Shown: in pieces, positions 1 to 8,335 of the stretch
Numbering within the stretch: position 1 is the first letter of the stretch
Layout of the letters: each line of letters begins with the position of its first letter
From: Carposina sasakii
Taxonomy: Eukaryota > Arthropoda > Insecta > Lepidoptera > Carposinidae
Assembly (NCBI GenBank): GCA_014607495.2
Contig: CP053155.1
Location: 310,001 to 374,000, forward strand
Direction of reading: 5' to 3'
DNA: 64,000 nt
Program-made: the position numbers and the translations under genes
Notes under the pieces: generated by a model
Database searches by the model: none
Told to the model about the DNA's origin: nothing
What the model saw: only the letters and a program-made list of their open reading frames with translations

Positions 1-2180
1 ACAAATTACAGCTTCAGTTTCTTCTAATCCGGTTCCAAATACGGCGACAAAATTTGTTAAGACTTGCAGTTACTGCAAAAAGACTGGGTATCTTGTGGAC
101 AACTGTTTTACAAAACAACGAGTTGAAAAGCGGGTGGTAAACAATCTACCGATGTAAATTTTTGTTCGGAATTGAATCCCAGTATAAAAACGTAATTGAT
201 AGTGGCTCTTATATTTCTTTAGTATCTGAATCAGTTTTAAAGTATGTAAGGCTCCATAAAAAGCCAACTTCAGATTGATGCGTGGTCTGGGAAGTCAGGA
301 AGTTGAATGTACTTCGTTCGTTACTACCATTATTGAATTTCCCGAAATATCTTTGGAAATAGATCTTTACATTATACCCTTCGATTGTATTAATGCTCCA
401 ATTTTAATAGGCACCTATGTATCAAATAGAAAAGGTGTAACTTATATTCGATCTAACGACTGTCAACGTTTAACTAGGGTAGATGATTCATCGAGCGTGT
501 ACCATGTATCGTATGTGGTATCCGATAAAATTAAGACCTCGTTAGTTGGCGGTGAAAAAGATCGTTTGCTTTATTCGCGATTTCTCCGATTATTTTGTTA
601 CTGGCACAGCAACTTCTACAGTTAGTACGGGCAGCATGGAAATAAAATTGACAAGTACCGTTCCTGTAAGTTATAGACCATATAAGCTTTCCATTGACGA
701 GAAAAATCGTGTTAATGATATTGAAGGATCTTATTGATAAGGGAATAGTTTGAGAGAAAAGAAGGATGGAAGCGATAGGATGTGCGTGGACTACCGGGCA
801 CTAAATGCGATTACTGTAAAAGAACGTTTCCCTTTGCCACTAATCGAAGACACATAGATAAGTTGGTAGTTGTAAATATTTCACGAGTCTCGACATGGCA
901 ACTGGCTTTCACCAGGTTCCTATGAAAGATGATTCCATTGATAAGACTGCATTTGTAACTTCTACAGGGCACTACAAATACTTAAATATGCCTTATGGTT
1001 TGGCAAACGCCCCCATTGTCTATCAAAGAATCATCTCTCATACTCTAAAACACCTAATTGATGGTGATGAAAATTTGAAATATATCGATGACGTTCTCAT
1101 TCTATCTAATACAATTGAAGAGGGATTAGATAGATTGCAAGATGTACTGAAGGCTCTTACAGCTGCGGGTTTTTCCATAAACAAAAAAAAAGAGTACCTT
1201 CTTTGATGTTGAGGTAGAATATTTAGGACGACTAATTGGGAATGGTCAGGTTAGGCCGAGTCCGGAGAAAGTAAAAGCGTTAACTAAGTCATACAAACCT
1301 AAAAACGTAAGGGAAGTTCGTCAATTCTTAGGTCTGGCTTTTTTATTTAAATTTACTTGTTGTACTCCCTTCATAGACGAGAAACCGAAGAACTGAAACG
1401 AATGTTTTCAAACGCAATCGCTTTGATTGGCACACCGGCTATGATTGTTTGTGATCGTGGCAGATTGTACGAAAGCTCTGCAATCCAAAACTGGGTGAGT
1501 GGTTTAGGTAGCTTCATACATTTTATCACGCCTGGCATGCGCCGCGAGAATGGACAGACCGAATGGACAGTTGCTGCGGAGCGGTCCTCGATATGCTGCG
1601 TGTTGCGAGCAACAAGGGCGCTTCATGGTCTGATACCTTATGGAAGATGCAGCTAACGCTCGGTATCACCAAGCGGGCAACTGCACAATGTTCGGCGCTG
1701 CGGTTGCTAACTAGCGTTGAAGGTGCAACACCCGTCATTCAATCTTTGGTATGTGAATTTGCATTGAACAGCTCACACTCTAACCGTGAGGCTCTATTAA
1801 CCATGAATCGGCAATGTGTTTCTGATCTGCTTACAGATGATCAACATCGTCAGGACGAGTGTCAACAAAAGCCACCGACAGCCGAAAACATTCTCTGTTG
1901 GTGACTTTGTTTTGTGAACAAAAGCTCTCAAAGTTCCGGGAAGCTGGACTCGGGCATGCAAGGACCTCATAAGATGCTTCGCGTGCTGCCTCACGACCGC
2001 TACGAGTTGCAGCTGCTTGCTGGGTGCTATGGCAAAAAGACACGGGCTGCTGCTGAATACATGGTTCTCTGGCGGGGAGTATGGACCCCGGATGCGTGTG
2101 AGGCATTCTTTGAGGGTGGCGAGTTTCGAGTATGCCACTCGACCGGAAAAGTAGCTCTAAACTCCAGGATAAGCGCTTGA
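1..2180 (+). mobile_element. Decayed Ty3/gypsy retrotransposon, gag-pol remnant
   Basis: Fragments of one plus-strand gag-pol appear in the usual order but in different frames. At about 60-110 is a zinc knuckle (CSYC...DNC, with Y where the usual H would be). At about 190-450 is an aspartic protease with DSGS for the active site and APILIG downstream. At about 650-1345 is a reverse transcriptase with the [19 protein letters not shown] and YIDDV motifs. At about 1357-1600 is part of an integrase core with a GMRRENGQTE segment, and the pol C-terminal tail is at about 1890-2180. RNase H and the integrase N-terminus are missing: the text jumps from RT to integrase near 1345, an internal deletion. 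Many single-base frame breaks show it is inactive. Its left part lies outside the window. Confidence 0.88.
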
Positions 2181-2200
2181 TGCTTTTTGTGGAGTCATGA

Positions 2201-2404
2201 GTATGGCTAGCGCCTGTGTCCGAGTTGGGTCACTTGCGTGGTTACTATTGCGACCGTTGTGTCGTGTGGCCGGTATGGCTAGCGCCTGTGTCCGAGTTGG
2301 GTCACTTGCGTGGTTACTATTGCGACCGTTGTGTCGTGTGGCCGGTATGGCTAGCGCCTGTGTCCGAGTTGGGTCACTTGCGTGGTTACTATTGCGACCG
2401 TTGT
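2201..2404 (+). repeat. 72-bp minisatellite, about 3 copies
   Basis: The block beginning GTATGGCTAGCGCCTGTGTC recurs at 2202, 2274 and 2346, an exact 72-bp period, with almost no divergence. It lies just after the end of the gypsy pol remnant, so it belongs to the untranslated 3' part of that element. The open frames across it are a by-product of the 72-bp period being divisible by three. Confidence 0.9.
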
Positions 2405-2552
2405 GTCGGGACATGCGAACTTTGTGCCTCTGTCCAGTGACGTCGGGACATGCGAACTTTGTGCCTCTGTCCAGTGTCGTCGGGACATGCGAACTTTGTG
2501 CCTCTGTCCAGTGTCGTCGGGACATGCGAACTTTGTGCCTCTGTCCAGTGAT
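2405..2552 (+). repeat. 37-bp minisatellite, 4 copies
   Basis: GTCGGGACATGCGAACTTTG recurs at 2405, 2442, 2479 and 2516, an exact 37-bp period. It abuts the 72-bp array, and the two together fill the space between pol and the probable 3' LTR. Confidence 0.9.
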
Positions 2553-3121
2553 GTTGTTATGTGTGGTAAGGGTCTAGAACCTTATGACGCATAAAAACAT
2601 CAAGTTTTTATTTTTAAAATTTATCATTTTCTTTTGATCTTTATTGTCTTTGGTCACTTGAGTGCACACTTGTGATCGAAGAGCTGGAGATAAATTGAAA
2701 TTGGTAATTTTTAAAGTACGGCTTAAGTCGTACTATTCGATCATTTATATGTCTTTGTGTACATTGCAGATGATGACTCGTATGACGATGACCAGCATAT
2801 AAATAAAGTGGGCGAGGACGCGCCACAGTCAGGAACGGCCGTCTTAGCAGTTACCCCCAGATTGGACACAGAAACGTCGGGACCAAGCGGGTAGATCTAT
2901 AAAATGGTGGTGACTGCAGCTTGGCGGGTTTTTGGATCGTGGCGTTTGGACTGATAGGACGTGTTTAGGCTGTCTATTGGTTATAGGAAGTTGCAATATA
3001 TTGTTCGATTCGTGTTATTCGTTTCTGTTAAATTATTTGTAACCTTGAGTACATAAAGTTTGATTAGGTCGTCTTGGTGTTTCTTTTTTAAAAATTAAAC
3101 CTGCCTCTGATCCCTAAGACA
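2552..3121 (+). mobile_element. Probable 3' LTR of the left gypsy element
   Basis: A stretch beginning TGTTGTTATG and ending near AAGACA follows the pol remnant and its minisatellites. A TATA-like TATAAAATGG lies near 2900. The 5' LTR is outside the window, so the boundaries are inferred only from TG...CA ends and from the abrupt start of viral sequence at about 3120. No coding sequence is seen in it. Confidence 0.45.
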
Positions 3122-3160
3122 ATATTATTTATTGACTATAATTATTACAATGTACTCTAA

Positions 3161-4460
3161 TCATTTATTACCATCTATTTTTAAATATTTTTCAAAATAT
3201 CTTACACGAGCTAGTGCCTCATGGTATTTGTCGTACACCAGTCGTGTGTCCTTTTTTAATGTTTTATATGCTGCGAGTAAATTGTCATTTGCCTCGTAAT
3301 ACTCGCCCATGGTTTTCTTCAGCTCTCGGATAGTTTTCTTTAAATGTAAAATTTCCCTATCTTTGTTTACAAGGTTGTCCGATTTTTGCTGGACATCTTC
3401 ATCTCGTAGCCGCAAATCTTCCAAAAAATTCATTTTCATTTGTTTAAAACCCGACTCTAAATGATCGCTAACACGCTTTAGATGATTGTGTGCACGTTTC
3501 ATGTTTTGTCGGGCCCTCAGACAAGAATATTCTTCTTGAAGATTATAGTATGCGGTTTTCATTTCATCATATGTAATCTCCTCCTCTTTTTGACCCCCAT
3601 TAGTCACCGCCGCCGCTCTCAGCTCTACTACTTCAGTCGTTAGCTGGTGTAACGCGCTTTCCTTTGCTTCCAATTCAGATTTTGCTTTGTTCAATTCTTT
3701 GAGAATATTACTTCTCTCCTCCTCCCAATTCCTCAGAGCGCTTTCATTTAATTTGTCAAATTCTTTGGAGGTACTACTCCTCTCCTCCTCCCAATTCCTC
3801 AGAGCGCTTTCGTATTTCTCCTCGACGGCGGATATTTTTTCTTTCATCTTCGATAGTGTATTTTTTAAAGCATTTGTTGCAGCTTTACGATATTCTGCTC
3901 TCTTCTCGAAAGTGGTTATGGTGCGTGCTAGGTTTTCGTTGTGTAAACGTTTCTCCTCCTTTATATTTTCAAATAATAGCCCCAGTTGTATTTTTAATGT
4001 GTCCGGCAGCCGTTCGTAACCAAAGAGATCCTCGAGTTCTGTGGGACATTCAATAATATGTAAACTGGGGGAGTTACAGTTAGACGATGTCGGGTCCTTG
4101 GTTATAGGTTCGGAGTCTTCGATAGTGGTTATTGCAGGCTCTTCGATAGTGGTTAAGGTAGGCTCTTCGATAGTGGTTAAGGCAGGTTCTTCATTAGTGG
4201 TTAAGGCAGGCTCTTCATTAGTGGTTAAGGCAGGCTCTTCATTAGTGGTTAAGGCAGGCTCTTCATTAGTGGTTAAGGCAGGCTCTTCATTAGTGGTTAA
4301 TGCAGAATCTTCGATAGTGGTTAATGCAGAATCTTCGATAGTGGTTAATGCAGGCTGTTCGGCGGGTTCTTCAATAATACGTGCAGAATCTTCGATAATA
4401 CGTGCAGGATCTTCGGGGTAAATGTAGAGTTTTTTAAGGTCGTAAATTTCGTATGATCTA
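3161..4460 (-). CDS. Viral coiled-coil protein with octapeptide repeats (copy 1)
   Basis: The frame stays open for roughly 430 codons, but no clear ATG is found at the upstream end, so the start is unresolved. The N-terminal third holds ten repeats of an 8-residue unit of the form EEPALTTN (24-bp repeats, 4113-4352). The remainder is highly charged and heptad-like, with long Glu/Lys/Leu-rich stretches. It includes an internal duplication of ESALRNWEEERS about 17 residues apart, and it ends EKYLKIDGNK. This is the usual look of a long coiled coil. Baculoviruses have such proteins (the desmoplakin-like Ac66 family, for example), but I cannot assign this one. Copy 1 is the better-preserved reading frame; copy 2 has several breaks. 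Confidence 0.6.
4113..4352 (-). repeat. 24-bp coding repeats, 10 units
   Basis: GGCTCTTCATTAGTGGTTAA and close variants recur every 24 bp. On the minus strand they encode EEPALTTN, EEPALTTI or EDSALTTI. The period keeps the reading frame, so copy-number change would lengthen or shorten the protein without breaking it. Confidence 0.9.
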
Positions 4461-4469
4461 TGAATATAA

Positions 4470-4860
4470 TTGTATATTGTTGCCTAACTTGTTCATGCGA
4501 AAAAAAAAAAAAAAAAGCGCGGCGCAAGTGTCATGTCCCGCGGTAAATAATAAAAAAAAGTTTGAAAAAATTAGGAAAGCCAATGAAAATGCGCCAAAAA
4601 AAGAGAGGGGGCGGACGCGCGCACATAGGCCGGCGGGGGTCAGGTCATGTGACCTGAGTCTGCCGCGCGTGCTGTGCAAAAGTTTTTCACCTGTTGTTTT
4701 ACCCATATCATATTATATTACTTACTTACTTTACATATGTATTTAGATTAATTATCGTGTTTTTGATAGTGAATTGTGCGTGTATAATTAACTAACCGAG
4801 CAGTGATCGTGTTTGTGTTGTGATTTGATGTGAGAGTTCGCGCCAAAACGTAATGAAACA
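4470..4860. other. Non-coding viral spacer, low-complexity then AT-rich
   Basis: A run of about 16 A at 4500 is followed by a GC-rich patch (about 4595-4675) and then AT-rich DNA. No convincing gene is present. The same spacer occurs in copy 2 (about 16640-17100), which carries about 75 extra bases at its left end and a small extra insertion near 17072. Confidence 0.6.
4640..4657. promoter_or_regulatory. 18-bp palindrome, two AGGTCA half-sites
   Basis: The sequence TCAGGTCATGTGACCTGA has perfect 8-bp arms around a TG centre. It contains two AGGTCA half-sites as an inverted repeat with 2-bp spacing, the general form bound by nuclear hormone receptors. It is unchanged in the second copy (16878-16895). 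That it binds any receptor is inference. Confidence 0.5.
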
Positions 4861-4867
4861 GTTTTCC

Positions 4868-5353
4868 TCAATACGGTACGTACACAAAATAAATGTCTGG
4901 TGCTAAGGTACTTTTACATGCATACATTATTAGATTATTTATGCGCGTTACGGTGTTATGCGCCACTGTGTCCTCATTGGAGTCGCCGACCACGGTTCTC
5001 TCGTTTGTTTTGTCTGCGTCGTCGGCACTGGACTCTCCGGTATTAACGTTAGCGGCCGGATCGTTGGTTTTGTCTTCTACCTTGGACTTTTCACCACTTT
5101 CTGTGGAATCGCTAGCGTCATTGTTTCGGTCGTCCGCTGTTTGAACATTTTCCGGTTTATCCTTCAAGAAAACCAACACACTGTCCATCTGATCCTGTAA
5201 AGATTTCAACCGATCGTCGATGGATTCGTTTCTGTTGTCCTCGTTTAGTTTCTTCTTTAATTCATTTTCTACGCTCACGACGCGCCCGTACGTCACAGCA
5301 ATATCTTGTTGGGTTTTGATGATCTCGTAATGCAATTCTTTCAGAGATGACAT
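4868..5353 (-). CDS. Unassigned small viral protein, N-terminal coiled coil
   Basis: The ORF starts at an ATG 22 bp downstream of an ATAAG late-promoter motif (minus strand, 5380-5376) and encodes about 161 residues. The first 70 residues are heptad-like (SLKELHYEII... to ...DQMDSVLVFL). They are followed by a long hydrophilic Asp/Ser/Glu/Asn-rich stretch and a short hydrophobic tail. Small coiled-coil proteins such as P10 are common in baculoviruses, but the layout here is not clearly P10. It is divergent from the p47-like gene, sharing a short intergenic region. Copy 2 (17114-17596) is frame-shifted. Confidence 0.55.
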   Translation of the reverse strand: MSSLKELHYEIIKTQQDIAVTYGRVVSVENELKKKLNEDNRNESIDDRLKSLQDQMDSVLVFLKDKPENVQTADDRNNDASDSTESGEKSKVEDKTNDPAANVNTGESSADDADKTNERTVVGDSNEDTVAHNTVTRINNLIMYACKSTLAPDIYFVYVPY

Positions 5354-5375
5354 GTGTATAAAAATAGTAATTATT

Positions 5376-5380
5376 CTTAT
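5376..5380 (-). promoter_or_regulatory. ATAAG late promoter motif
   Basis: A/G/T-TAAG is the established initiator of baculovirus late transcription. This one lies 22 bp upstream of the minus-strand ATG at 5353. Confidence 0.5.
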
Positions 5381-5422
5381 ATATTCGCGAAACTCTGGAG
5401 TGCACGGGTACAAGCGATCAAC

Positions 5423-6626
5423 ATGAAAGAATCTCAATTCACGGAATCTCAACACCGATTTTTAACTCGGCGCCGTTTCGTTTCTCAATTTTTTCCCCAA
5501 TGTGTCAAATATTTATTCAAAGATCTGAGCGCGTATTGGTCACAATCTGTCCACGGTAGTATTATTGAAAACGACGCTACTAGTTTCAAAAAACTAACGA
5601 ATCTATCATAATGAAGGAGGGTTTTGTGTCGTACGCTTTCGATTTTATCTATTTTAATGCGAACGCAGTGCACACCGCAACCGTGGAGGATTTGGAAACC
5701 TACGCCCAATGCGAAGAAGAACCGCTGCTGGCGCTGCTTCTTAAAGACCGATGGTTTAAGGGTGATTTTGAACGCTTAAAAAGTATTATTTTGCTGGAGG
5801 ATCGCACCACACTACTGGCGTTTATCAAAAACTGTTTATGGGAGCGCAGCTATGAAAACAATTACACTCTCGGACAGCAGCTGAGTATTCGCATGACCAC
5901 CAATTTGATACAGAGCGGGTTAGATTTTAAACACCATGTCAACAACGATAGCAACGTTCATGGTCGTGGATGGAACTGTGAAGAGTTTGAAAAACTAGTG
6001 GCGACCATAAATTCCGTGGCCGACATAACAAAACGTTACAAGTGGTCTAACACCTATGTAATGCTAGAACTGGACAGAGTTAATCTCGCTTACACTATGT
6101 CCTTGCTCAATCTTAATTTTTCCTCGGTAATTACAAACAATTACATCGACAATCTGTGTTTGATATGTAACGGAAAGGGGGATAGTTGAGCGTGCTGAAC
6201 AGATTATCCTCTATGATTTTGTTAAAATTGGTCAATGTATTGTTCGTTAGCGACACGGAGAATTACCTGCATACCTATAACATTTTCTACATATATAATT
6301 CCATGAAATTTTACTACTATTGTCTTAAAAACAGATTTGTTTTTCATTATGACGACTACGAGACCCTGTACTTTATGCACACAATTGTTCTCATAGAGAT
6401 TATAAACGGCGGCAGCCTCAATTCTTTTACTCTGGAAAAATCTCCCATTATGCACCCCTTGGAACTGAATTCTAGGCGTTGTAACGCGTTAAAACGTGCC
6501 GCCGCCTGTAATAAAACCCTTTGTAACGACATGGAATTGAAGGTGGATTTTATTAAGGGTAGAAGAATTACGACGGGCACACACGATCCCAACCGGTTTG
6601 TGCAAATAGGTGATGTGGTTTTGTAA
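5423..6626 (+). pseudogene. p47: P47-like subunit of baculovirus late RNA polymerase, broken (copy 1)
   Basis: Three successive frames, broken near 5590 and near 6187, together span a protein of close to 400 residues, the usual P47 length. P47 forms the four-subunit late viral RNA polymerase with LEF-4, LEF-8 and LEF-9, none of which is in this window. The assignment rests on length, on viral context and on adjacency to a Nudix gene downstream on the same strand, as in several nucleopolyhedroviruses. I see no short diagnostic motif. The second copy (17664-18862) lacks these two breaks but has others, so the breaks may be recent or sequencing errors. An unrelated viral protein of the same size is possible. 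Confidence 0.6.
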
Positions 6627-6627
6627 G
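6623..6627 (+). promoter_or_regulatory. GTAAG late motif overlapping the p47 stop
   Basis: The TAA stop of the p47-like gene is part of GTAAG, 33 bp before the Nudix ATG. This is a compact arrangement typical of baculovirus genomes. Confidence 0.4.
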
Positions 6628-6659
6628 GTAACTAATTTTATTTTATCAACACCTTACCA

Positions 6660-7328
6660 ATGGTTAAACTAGGGAAACACGCCGGTTTGTTGCTAATAAC
6701 CAAGAACGAAAAAGCGGTAATATTGCAAGCCAACAAATCTTACAACGAAAACGTAAACAAGAATCTCAAGTACAATAAGCATATACCGTTTGTGGAAAAA
6801 TTGAGCATCCCGCGCGGTAAACACGACGTCGGCGAGAAAGACTACGAGACCGCCGTGCGAGAGTTCATCGAAGAAACCGGTCTAGTGTTCGATACAGTGC
6901 ACGTGTTCAAAAAACCCTTTGTGTTGGAGTGGCAAGATCATACAAAGGTGTACAAATATGTGATGTATGTGGCATTTTTGTCGGGAACGTTGTATTATTT
7001 AAAAAAAAAGCCGAATAGTTTTAATATTAAACTGAAGGGGAAACCTGTCGCGGATTGCGTCTACGAATACAAGGTGGACCTGACGAAGCAAAAGTTTAGA
7101 ACACACGAGTTGGTGAGACGATTGGAGGTGATGAATCTTGAAAAATACATTTCGTATATGGAGAACAGGCAGTTGTCCACGTACAAGTACAGCAATTATG
7201 ACACTTTTTTTAGTTTTATTTATGGTGTAAAAAATTTGTATGATTCCGGTCACAATTACGATTATTTTTTTCAATTGGATCTGATGTGGTACGTGGATAG
7301 CGAACAGTACAATATTCTGTGTTATTAA
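6660..7328 (+). CDS. Viral Nudix hydrolase (Ac38/ADP-ribose pyrophosphatase family)
   Basis: This intact 222-residue ORF carries a perfect Nudix box at about residues 53-75. Glycine is followed by five residues and E, then seven residues and REFIEETGL, matching G-x5-E-x7-REUxEExGU. The box binds the metal that helps cleave a nucleoside diphosphate linked to another group. Baculoviruses encode a Nudix enzyme of this size (Ac38) reported to hydrolyse ADP-ribose; that substrate is inferred here. It follows the p47-like gene by 33 bp on the same strand, which supports a baculovirus origin. Copy 2 (18896-19559) has the same box but two frame breaks. Confidence 0.85.
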   Translation: MVKLGKHAGLLLITKNEKAVILQANKSYNENVNKNLKYNKHIPFVEKLSIPRGKHDVGEKDYETAVREFIEETGLVFDTVHVFKKPFVLEWQDHTKVYKYVMYVAFLSGTLYYLKKKPNSFNIKLKGKPVADCVYEYKVDLTKQKFRTHELVRRLEVMNLEKYISYMENRQLSTYKYSNYDTFFSFIYGVKNLYDSGHNYDYFFQLDLMWYVDSEQYNILCY

Positions 7329-7377
7329 ATAAAATTGAAGCAAAAATCTATTTATTTTATTTGTTTAGATCAAATAC

Positions 7378-7382
7378 ATAAG
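7378..7382 (+). promoter_or_regulatory. ATAAG late promoter motif
   Basis: The motif lies 8 bp upstream of the ATG at 7390, a very short leader as is common for baculovirus late genes. It is conserved in copy 2 just before 19619. Confidence 0.55.
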
Positions 7383-7389
7383 GTGAACA

Positions 7390-7999
7390 ATGTCTTTTGA
7401 ATACAACTCGGGTCCCATAGAAGTGTTTATCGTGTCCAACGATGAAACGGTATTAACGGTTATGCCGAGGTGTCGGCAGTAGCGCATTTGTTGACTCCCT
7501 ACACGAGAATTTCTACAACTCAACTGTGGAACACGACTCACAATTCCTACAAAATTACTAATAACGGTAAAAATTTTGTGCACGCTATAGTCATTTGTAA
7601 GTATTTGAGTAGTATACCGGAAAACGAGTCTGCTAGTTACAAAATCTACGGCAGCTCGTTAGAGATTTAATTTTGGGTGATCAAAAGGAGTTGGACGACG
7701 AAACTAAACGGGAGCTGGGCGACATTAAAAAATACGTTCAAGAACATAATGAAATGATGGGCGAGATAAAAAATTTGGTGCAAGAAGAGTGTAATAATAA
7801 TAAAAGTATTCTTTCGGATTTCAGTGGTTTATTGCAAATTTTAAAACGCGAGTTACTTGTAGAGTTACAAGAAATTACCACTATTAGTCATAACAATAAT
7901 ACATGTAACATTAAAAGTGGTGATAATGAAGATGATACAATTTTAAACGAACGTGTTGTTAATGGAAATGACGAAGCGATGCTTGTCGATAACGATTAA
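7390..7999 (+). pseudogene. Unassigned viral gene, small N-domain plus coiled coil (copy 1, broken)
   Basis: Copy 1 has at least two frame breaks (near 7440 and 7650); copy 2 (19619-20229) is almost fully open. The product is about 200 residues. A compact first half contains SAVAHLLTPYTRIST and FVHAIVICKYL. The charged second half, with DETKRELGDIKKYVQEHNE and following heptads, looks like a coiled coil, and the end is Asn/Asp-rich. The architecture recalls baculovirus BRO or polyhedron-envelope (PEP) proteins, but I cannot confirm either. It converges on the minus-strand gene ending at 8016, with only 16 bp between the stops. Confidence 0.5.
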
Positions 8000-8015
8000 T
8001 TATTATTATTCCTCT

Positions 8016-8335
8016 TCAACTAAATAATTTTTTAACAGTTTGATATTCTGCGCTAGTTATAAACACATTGTCGGCGAGTTGCGTTGTGCTAAAACCGCGC
8101 CCGTTTAAAATTTCAATAAACTCCCCGATACTTTCCCTGGGATCTGCAGTTTTTTTTCCGCAACACACTCGCTGTCCGCATAAAATTTTTTCAATAAATC
8201 GTAGCTGCTCGAAGGACCCGTCACAAAATTTAAAGTTGAGCCGTTGTCGATTCGCGGGCGAACAAACACTGCAATATTAGAGCACACCGAGGCGTCGTCG
8301 ACTTTAATGAAATATTTGATCCTACACACTAATCG
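8016..8335 (-). pseudogene. Truncated viral gene, C-terminal part only
   Basis: The minus strand encodes roughly 105 C-terminal residues of a normal-looking protein (KVDDASVCSNIAVFVRPR, then SYDLLKKFYADSE), with one frame break at a T-run near 8151-8158. No ATG is seen before the frame runs upstream into the hr-like repeats at about 8335. The 5' part of the gene is therefore missing or replaced by the array. I do not recognise the family. In copy 2 only the last part (about 20253-20345) remains before the sequence diverges. Confidence 0.5.
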
